This document shows, piece by piece, positions 58,423 through 64,000 of a stretch of 64,000 nt of DNA. The notes under the pieces were generated by a model. That model saw only the letters and a program-made list of their open reading frames with translations. It was not told the DNA's origin and ran no database searches. Both the position numbers and the translations under genes were made by a program. Numbering within the stretch: the stretch's first letter is position 1; every line of letters starts with the position of its first letter. Source of the stretch: Prochlorococcus sp. scB243_495D8 (GTDB taxonomy: Bacteria > Cyanobacteriota > Cyanobacteriia > PCC-6307 > Cyanobiaceae); assembly GCA_000634195.1 (NCBI GenBank), contig JFLT01000187.1, positions 124,001-188,000 on the forward strand, given 5' to 3'.

Positions 58423-59064
58423 TTGATAAAATTTACAGTAATTTTATTATATTTATTTTCAATTTTTTTAATATCAATAGTTTTTAAAAAATATAATGAA
58501 GATAGCAAAGAAATCGTTCGAAAAATTATACATATTGGAATAGGACCTTTAATACCAATTGCTCAATTTTTAAAAATTAATCAAAACTCTGCTCTAATTT
58601 TTACAGGAATTGTTTCATTAATAGTTTTTATCAATTACAACTATAAATTATTTCCAACAATTGAGGATGTTGAGAGAAAAAGTTATGGGACATTATTTTA
58701 TTGTCTAAGTTTATTCATTTTGATTTATCTTTTCTGGGATAAAGATCCATATGCACTAATTAGTGGATTTTTCATAATGACTTTTGGTGATGGATTAGCT
58801 GGATTAATAGGAAAAAGCTTTAACTCAAAGAGTTGGATTTTTTTTGAACAAAAAAAATCTTTATATGGGACCATAACAATGTTTTTAACAAGTTTGATAG
58901 TAGTTTGCTCAATAGGATATTCTCAACAAAATGGTCTAAATTTAAATTATTTTACAATAGCTTTTATTGCGACTTTGCTCGAACAATTTAGTGTTCTAGG
59001 AATAGATAATTTCATTGTTCCAATCTCTTCAGCATTATTTTTTAATTTATTAATAACTAGCTAA
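58423..59064 (+). CDS. Phytol/dolichol kinase-like membrane protein
   Basis: This 213-residue protein has about six hydrophobic segments and belongs to the CTP-dependent prenol kinase family (VTE5/VTE6 type). The family signs are KEIVRKIIHIGIGPLIP near residue 30, the MTFGDGLAGLIGK segment and KKSLYGTITMF. In cyanobacteria such proteins salvage phytol from chlorophyll for tocopherol or chlorophyll remaking; whether this one phosphorylates phytol or phytyl phosphate is not decided by sequence. It starts with TTG, as no ATG or GTG lies upstream in frame. It converges with the DAHP synthase gene with an 8-bp overlap. Confidence 0.8.
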   Translation: MIKFTVILLYLFSIFLISIVFKKYNEDSKEIVRKIIHIGIGPLIPIAQFLKINQNSALIFTGIVSLIVFINYNYKLFPTIEDVERKSYGTLFYCLSLFILIYLFWDKDPYALISGFFIMTFGDGLAGLIGKSFNSKSWIFFEQKKSLYGTITMFLTSLIVVCSIGYSQQNGLNLNYFTIAFIATLLEQFSVLGIDNFIVPISSALFFNLLITS

Positions 59065-60124
59065 GTGAATCGTATAAAATAGCGATTAATTCTTTTGTTG
59101 TTTCTATATCTATACATGCATCTGTAATGCTTCTGCCAAACTGGAGATCTTCTTTTTTTAAAAGTTTTTGATTTCCTTCCTTCAAATGACTTTCAAGCAT
59201 AACTCCTAAAATATTTTCTTCACCATTACTAATTTGAGAAGCTACATTTTTTAGAACTTCTGACTGTTTTCGGAAATCTTTATTGGAATTTCCATGGCTA
59301 CAATCAATCATCACTTTATGAGGAAGATTACACTGCCTCAATTCTGCTGAAATTCTTTGTACATGATCACTTTCGAAATTTGGGCCTTTTGAACCGCCCC
59401 TTAAAACTATATGTCCATCTGGATTTCCTGTAGTATTAACTATAGAAGCCATTCCATTTTCATTTACTCCTAAGAAGTGATGGGATTTTGAAGCTGACTG
59501 CATTGCATTAATTGCAGTAGTAAAAGAACCATCGGTTCCATTTTTAAAGCCTATAGGCATTGATAATCCTGATGCCATTTCTCTATGAGTTTGACTTTCT
59601 GTAGTCCGCGCACCTATGGCTGTCCAACTTATTAAATCCGCAATGTATTGAGGAACAATTGGATCTAGTAATTCTGTAGCAGAAGGTATGCCACGAGTTG
59701 CTAAATATGAAAGCAAACTTCTTGCCCTTCTTAAACCAGTATTAATATCATAGGAATCATCTAGATGAGGATCATTTATCAATCCCTTCCAACCAATAGT
59801 TGTTCTTGGTTTCTCAAAATATACTCTCATAATTATTTCTAATTTATCTTTATACATTTCTCGGAATTTTTGAATATATTTTGAATATTCCTTTGCAGCC
59901 TCAAGATCATGAATCGAACATGGACCCACAATGACTAAAAGCTTCTGATCATTATGATGCAAAATATTTTGTATCGATCTTCTTGTTTTAGATACTGTAT
60001 TAGCAGAGTCATGATCTAAAGGTATATCATTATGTAATCTGCTTGGAGGTATTAATGGACGTGTTTCAAGAACATGTAAATCTGATGTCTTTTCTAAAGC
60101 TGAATTATTTGATGATGTCGTCAT
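59057..60124 (-). CDS. 3-deoxy-7-phosphoheptulonate synthase (class I)
   Basis: DAHP synthase joins phosphoenolpyruvate and erythrose 4-phosphate, the first step to chorismate and aromatic amino acids. The class I (AroF/G/H-like) pattern is clear: VVGPCSIHD-type LLVIVGPCSIHD, MRVYFEKPRTT, GWKGLINDP, GARTTESQTHREMASG and MIDCSHGNSNKD (metal and substrate residues). Length 355 is typical. Feedback regulation by an aromatic amino acid is expected for this class, but which one is not visible. It is transcribed away from acnB across 97 bp and converges with the phytol-kinase-like gene. Confidence 0.95.
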   Translation of the reverse strand: MTTSSNNSALEKTSDLHVLETRPLIPPSRLHNDIPLDHDSANTVSKTRRSIQNILHHNDQKLLVIVGPCSIHDLEAAKEYSKYIQKFREMYKDKLEIIMRVYFEKPRTTIGWKGLINDPHLDDSYDINTGLRRARSLLSYLATRGIPSATELLDPIVPQYIADLISWTAIGARTTESQTHREMASGLSMPIGFKNGTDGSFTTAINAMQSASKSHHFLGVNENGMASIVNTTGNPDGHIVLRGGSKGPNFESDHVQRISAELRQCNLPHKVMIDCSHGNSNKDFRKQSEVLKNVASQISNGEENILGVMLESHLKEGNQKLLKKEDLQFGRSITDACIDIETTKELIAILYDSLS

Positions 60125-60221
60125 TGATTCATTAAGAAGTTTGAATATTTAAAAAAGCATTTATGAATACTCTCCTTTTCAATATTAAAAATAACAATAG
60201 ATTAGGCATTAAACCTTACTA

Positions 60222-62795
60222 ATGAAGAATTTGGAAACATTGCTAAAAGATTATGCAGATCATGTTGCTGAAAGAGCTGCCAAAGGTATACCTCCTTTAC
60301 CTTTAAATGCTGAACAAACAAATTGTATTACAAAATTATTAGAACAAGATAGTACTTACGATTCATCTTATTTACTTGATTTACTAATAAATAGAGTACC
60401 GCCAGGAGTTGATGAGGCTGCTTACGTAAAAGCAAGCTGGCTTACGGCTATTGTTAATTCTGAAAAATATTGCAAATCAATTAATCCCGAAAAAGCAATT
60501 GAAATACTAGGAACAATGATAGGCGGATACAATGTAAATTCTTTGGTTGAAATACTTAAAGGAGAAGATAGTTTACTCGCAAAAAAAGCGGCAGAAGTTT
60601 TAAAAAATATTATTCTTGTTTACGACTCGGCTAATGAAATTTATGAATTATCTCTCAATAATATTTATGCAAAAGAAGTTGTAAATAGTTGGGCAAATGC
60701 AGAATGGTTCATAAATAAAAAAGTTCTGGAGAAAGAGATTACTTGTTTAGTATTTAAAGTTGACGGTGAGACAAACACAGACGATTTATCTCCAGCTGTA
60801 CATGCAACAACACGCCCGGATATTCCAATGCATGCATTAGCTATGTTGGAATTTAAAAAACCTGATGGACTAAAGATTCTTGATAATTTAAAAAAACAAA
60901 ATTTACCAATAGCTTATGTTGGAGATGTTGTTGGAACAGGGAGTTCTAGAAAATCTGCTATTAATTCACTCATTTGGCATATAGGAGATGATATCGCTTT
61001 TGTTCCCAACAAAAAAACAGGTGGAATAATAATTGGTAGCAAAATAGCTCCAATTTTCTTCAATACTGCACAAGATTCAGGAGCTTTTCCAATAGAAGCT
61101 GACGTATCTCAAATGAAAACAGGAGATGTTATTAAAATATATCCCTACAAAGGTATTATTAAAAAAATTGAAAAAAATTCAAATACTGAAGAATTAATAA
61201 GCAAATTCGATTTGTATCCATCAACTCTTACTGATGAAATTCAAGCTGGCGGAAGAATTAATCTTATGATTGGAAGATCTCTTACGGACAAAATTAGAAA
61301 CAAATTAAATTATCAACCAAGTGAAATATTTACTAGACCACAAAATCCAACCGAAAGTAGTGCCGGATTTACTCAAGCTCAAAAAATAGTAGGCAAAGCA
61401 TGCGGTTTAGATGGAGTTAGTCCAGGAATGACCTGTGAGCCAATTATGACCACAGTTGGTAGTCAAGATACTACTGGGCCAATGACTAGAGATGAATTAA
61501 AAGAACTAGCTTGTTTAGGATTTACTGCAGATTTAGTGATGCAAAGTTTTTGTCATACAGCTGCATATCCTAAACCAGTAGATCTACTTACCCATAAAGA
61601 ATTACCTGATTTTATATCTCAAAGAGGTGGAGTAGCTCTTAAGCCTGGAGACGGCATCATTCATAGCTGGCTTAACAGAATGCTTCTCCCTGATACTGTT
61701 GGCACTGGTGGAGATAGTCATACAAGATTTCCTCTTGGCATTTCATTTCCTGGAGGCTCAGGCATTGTTGCATTTGCCGCTGCAATAGGATCAATGCCAT
61801 TAAATATGCCGGAATCTGTGCTGATTAAATTTAAGGGAGAATTATTACCAGGAATTACACTTAGAGATTTAGTTAATGCAATCCCTCTCTTCGCAATTAA
61901 AAAAGGACTATTAACTGTTGAGAAAGAAAATAAGAAAAATATATTCAACGGGAAGATTATGGAAATTGAGGGATTACCAAACCTAAAACTTGAACAAGCT
62001 TTTGAACTTACTGATGCTACTGCAGAACGCTCATGCGCCGGTAGCACAATACTTTTATCCCAAGAAACTGTTCAAGAATATTTAAAAAGCAATATTTGCC
62101 TGTTAGAAAAAATGATCGAGAGCAATTATGAAGATTCAAAATCGATTTCAAGAAGAATAAATGATATGAAAAATTGGTTAAAAAAACCATCATTAATTCA
62201 ACCAGATTCAAACGCTCAGTATGAAGAAATCATTGAAATTGATTTAGCAAAAGTAACACAACCTATAGTTGCTTGCCCTAATGATCCAGATAATGTAAAA
62301 GAAATCACTGATGTTGCAAATACAAATATTGACGAGGTTTTTATAGGTTCTTGCATGACAAATATTGGTCATTACAGAGCAGCTGCAAAAGTTCTTGAAG
62401 GAGTACAAAATTTAAAAGCTAAATTATGGATTTGTCCACCAACAAAGATGGATGAAGAAACTCTAAAAGCTGAAGGCTACTATAAAATATTTGAAGATTG
62501 TGGTGCAAGATTAGAGTTGCCAGGCTGTTCTTTATGTATGGGAAATCAAGCTAGAGTTGATGAAGGTTCTGTTGTATTTTCTACCAGTACAAGAAATTTT
62601 GACAATAGACTTGGCAAGAATGCGCAAGTATTTTTAGGGAGTGCAGAATTGGCAGCAGTTTGTGCACTGCTAGGAAAAATACCTGAAATAGAAGAATATC
62701 AGGATATTACTAAAAATAAAATTAATCCATATTCAGATGAACTTTATCGCTATCTTCAATTTGATGAAATACACGATTTCAGCTTGACAAAGTGA
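60222..62795 (+). CDS. acnB: Aconitate hydratase B
   Basis: AcnB interconverts citrate and isocitrate, supplying 2-oxoglutarate for nitrogen assimilation in cyanobacteria with an unusual TCA cycle. The order of domains is that of AcnB: an N-terminal HEAT-like region (1-160), then the swivelling domain (about 165-370, with DDLSPAVHATTRPDI and GTGSSRKSAIN), then the catalytic part. [4Fe-4S] ligands lie in FCHTAAY-like SFCHTAAYP, GSCMTNIGHYRAAAK and LPGCSLCMGNQARV. The 857-residue length matches E. coli AcnB. The ClC gene begins 9 bp downstream. Confidence 0.96.
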   Translation: MKNLETLLKDYADHVAERAAKGIPPLPLNAEQTNCITKLLEQDSTYDSSYLLDLLINRVPPGVDEAAYVKASWLTAIVNSEKYCKSINPEKAIEILGTMIGGYNVNSLVEILKGEDSLLAKKAAEVLKNIILVYDSANEIYELSLNNIYAKEVVNSWANAEWFINKKVLEKEITCLVFKVDGETNTDDLSPAVHATTRPDIPMHALAMLEFKKPDGLKILDNLKKQNLPIAYVGDVVGTGSSRKSAINSLIWHIGDDIAFVPNKKTGGIIIGSKIAPIFFNTAQDSGAFPIEADVSQMKTGDVIKIYPYKGIIKKIEKNSNTEELISKFDLYPSTLTDEIQAGGRINLMIGRSLTDKIRNKLNYQPSEIFTRPQNPTESSAGFTQAQKIVGKACGLDGVSPGMTCEPIMTTVGSQDTTGPMTRDELKELACLGFTADLVMQSFCHTAAYPKPVDLLTHKELPDFISQRGGVALKPGDGIIHSWLNRMLLPDTVGTGGDSHTRFPLGISFPGGSGIVAFAAAIGSMPLNMPESVLIKFKGELLPGITLRDLVNAIPLFAIKKGLLTVEKENKKNIFNGKIMEIEGLPNLKLEQAFELTDATAERSCAGSTILLSQETVQEYLKSNICLLEKMIESNYEDSKSISRRINDMKNWLKKPSLIQPDSNAQYEEIIEIDLAKVTQPIVACPNDPDNVKEITDVANTNIDEVFIGSCMTNIGHYRAAAKVLEGVQNLKAKLWICPPTKMDEETLKAEGYYKIFEDCGARLELPGCSLCMGNQARVDEGSVVFSTSTRNFDNRLGKNAQVFLGSAELAAVCALLGKIPEIEEYQDITKNKINPYSDELYRYLQFDEIHDFSLTK

Positions 62796-62804
62796 TCATG
62801 GACC

Positions 62805-64000
62805 ATGCCAAACTTTATAAAAGATAATATTCAAAAAACAAGCAATAATTCTTCTCGTAGCATCAAAAAATTATTAAAACAAAGATCTCTAGTCGTTGCA
62901 TTTTCGCTCTTATTAACAGGTCTAGGGGCTTCAATTACAAGCATATCTTTTAAAACTGGAATCTATTTTATTAATAATTGGAGATTAGCATTATTAGACC
63001 AATTCCCATCTATTGCGGTATTACCTATTTTTGGAGCTCTAGGAGGAGCTATTGCAGGATATTTGATCAAAAATATAGCACCTGCCGCAAAAGGTTCAGG
63101 TGTGAGTCAAATCATGGGTTTCTTAAGACATAAAAAAGTGCCAATGAATTTAAAAGTAGGATTAGTAAAGCTCATATCAGGAATTATTGCGATTGGTAGT
63201 GGATTCCCTTTGGGTCCAGAAGGTCCTTCAGTTCAAATGGGAGGATCCGTAGCTTGGCAAATGGCCAAGTGGCTCAAAGCTCCTACAGCTTTCAGGAGAG
63301 TAATAGTAGCAGCAGGTGGTGGAGCTGGAATAGCTGCAGTATTTAGCGCTCCATTAGGAGGGTTTATCTATGCAATAGAGGAGTTATTAAACTCTGCTAG
63401 ACCAGTAATTTTATTATTAGTAGTAATTACAACTTTTATTGCAGATTCATCTGCTGATATTATTCAAGCCTTGGGTTTAGATCCTAAAGCAGGAGGCTTT
63501 GATTTTAACCTCGGATTTTTAATTCAAAAAGAATATGACCCATCAGTTTTTTTCTTACCTGTAGATTTTATTTACTTAGTTTTACTAGGAATAATTATTG
63601 GGATATTTGCAGAATTTTACAGCAGATATGTTTTGTTAATGCAAAATCTTGGGAAAAAGTGGTATAAAAATAAATTTGTATTAAAAATGAGTATCTGTGG
63701 ACTTATTTTAGGAAGTATCTACTCTTTTTTACCCAGTACATTTCATAATTTAGATGAATTACAGAAAATAATAGCTGAACAAAATACAAGTATTGCAATT
63801 GCTTTATTAGCAGTTTTAGTACTATTTGTCACGACAGGTTTAGCTGCAGCATCCGGAGCTCCTGGAGGATTATTCTATCCAATGCTTACTTTAGGAGGGT
63901 CAATCGGACTAATAATGGGAAGCTGGGTGGAAATTGCTACAGGACATGCACCAAGTACATACATTTTTGCTGGAATGGGAGCTTTCGTAGCAGGATGTTC
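62805..64000 (+). CDS. ClC family chloride channel/antiporter, 3' truncated by window edge
   Basis: ClC proteins move chloride, many as Cl-/H+ exchangers. About 398 residues are visible, with the frame open to the right edge. The ion-binding GSGVS is at 97-101, and GPEGP at 137-141 gives the gating glutamate Glu139 (ClC-ec1 has GREGP). The IEE pair at 191-193 includes a residue matching the proton-pathway Glu203 of ClC-ec1, so an exchanger is more likely than a channel. The start ATG at 62805 is chosen, because an ATG at 62798 opens only a nine-codon ORF. It follows acnB by 9 bp. Confidence 0.9.
   Translation, partial: MPNFIKDNIQKTSNNSSRSIKKLLKQRSLVVAFSLLLTGLGASITSISFKTGIYFINNWRLALLDQFPSIAVLPIFGALGGAIAGYLIKNIAPAAKGSGVSQIMGFLRHKKVPMNLKVGLVKLISGIIAIGSGFPLGPEGPSVQMGGSVAWQMAKWLKAPTAFRRVIVAAGGGAGIAAVFSAPLGGFIYAIEELLNSARPVILLLVVITTFIADSSADIIQALGLDPKAGGFDFNLGFLIQKEYDPSVFFLPVDFIYLVLLGIIIGIFAEFYSRYVLLMQNLGKKWYKNKFVLKMSICGLILGSIYSFLPSTFHNLDELQKIIAEQNTSIAIALLAVLVLFVTTGLAAASGAPGGLFYPMLTLGGSIGLIMGSWVEIATGHAPSTYIFAGMGAFVAGC

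Overview
The window reads as chromosomal core DNA from a high-light-adapted Prochlorococcus (marine picocyanobacterium). The grounds are very AT-rich DNA (about one third G+C or less by eye), short gaps between genes, heavy use of A/T-ending codons, and a cyanobacterial gene set: sulfolipid synthesis (sqdB-sqdX), an acyl-lipid delta-9 desaturase, a chorismate lyase of the plastoquinone type, a phytol-kinase-like protein, DUF561/Ycf23, a group 2 sigma factor and a tig-clpP-clpX cluster. The genus assignment is inference from composition and gene content; no database search was run. I see no rRNA, CRISPR array, insertion sequence, integrase or prophage block. No stretch longer than about 300 bases lacks a gene.

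Layout. 1-5.6 kb: 3' part of holA, lysC, then uvrB and a DUF561 gene on the minus strand. 5.7-10.7 kb: tilS, convergent with a minus-strand asd-dapA-rnj run. 10.8-16.2 kb: plus-strand proteostasis and replication genes tig, clpP, clpX, dnaX. 16.2-19.1 kb: minus-strand GT2 glycosyltransferase and SpoIID-like protein. 19.2-23.7 kb: rpmI-rplT, a TPR protein, thiG, sqdB, sqdX. 23.7-29.4 kb (minus): a small unknown ORF, then an apparent operon of an HTH-like protein, a methionine-gamma-lyase-like enzyme, gcvH and gcvP. 29.5-35 kb (plus): desaturase, rplI, dnaB, mnmG, chorismate lyase. 35-38.2 kb: an unknown basic protein and a SprT-like metallopeptidase (minus), then a one-TM protein, a phage-type ATP-dependent DNA ligase and a 50-residue ORF (plus). 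38.2-42.1 kb (minus): TVP38-like protein, valS, an A-type Fe-S protein and tRNA-Val. 42.2-53 kb (plus): mazG-speE-speB-gcvT, aspS, pyrG, queE-queC-pabB-pabC. 53-64 kb: cobA (minus), then MFS transporter, ppk, sigma factor, phytol-kinase-like protein, DAHP synthase (minus), acnB and the 5' part of a ClC channel/antiporter.

How the genes connect. lysC, asd and dapA are successive steps of the aspartate-to-lysine pathway. gcvP, gcvH and gcvT (the last about 16 kb away) are three of the four parts of the glycine cleavage system. pabB and pabC make p-aminobenzoate for folate, while queE and queC make preQ0; both pathways draw on GTP cyclohydrolase products. DAHP synthase feeds chorismate to pabB and chorismate lyase. 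holA, dnaX, dnaB, the ligase and uvrB serve replication and repair.

I did not find a convincing new multi-gene system. The best leads are smaller: an A8 run in dnaX whose -1 frame ends at once in a stop and would give a gamma-sized product; a coding-like N-terminal extension of chorismate lyase that lacks an ATG, GTG or TTG start; two palindromes in divergent promoter regions; a PabC with Cys where class IV aminotransferases normally have Glu; a phage-type DNA ligase; and a 50-residue ORF beside it.
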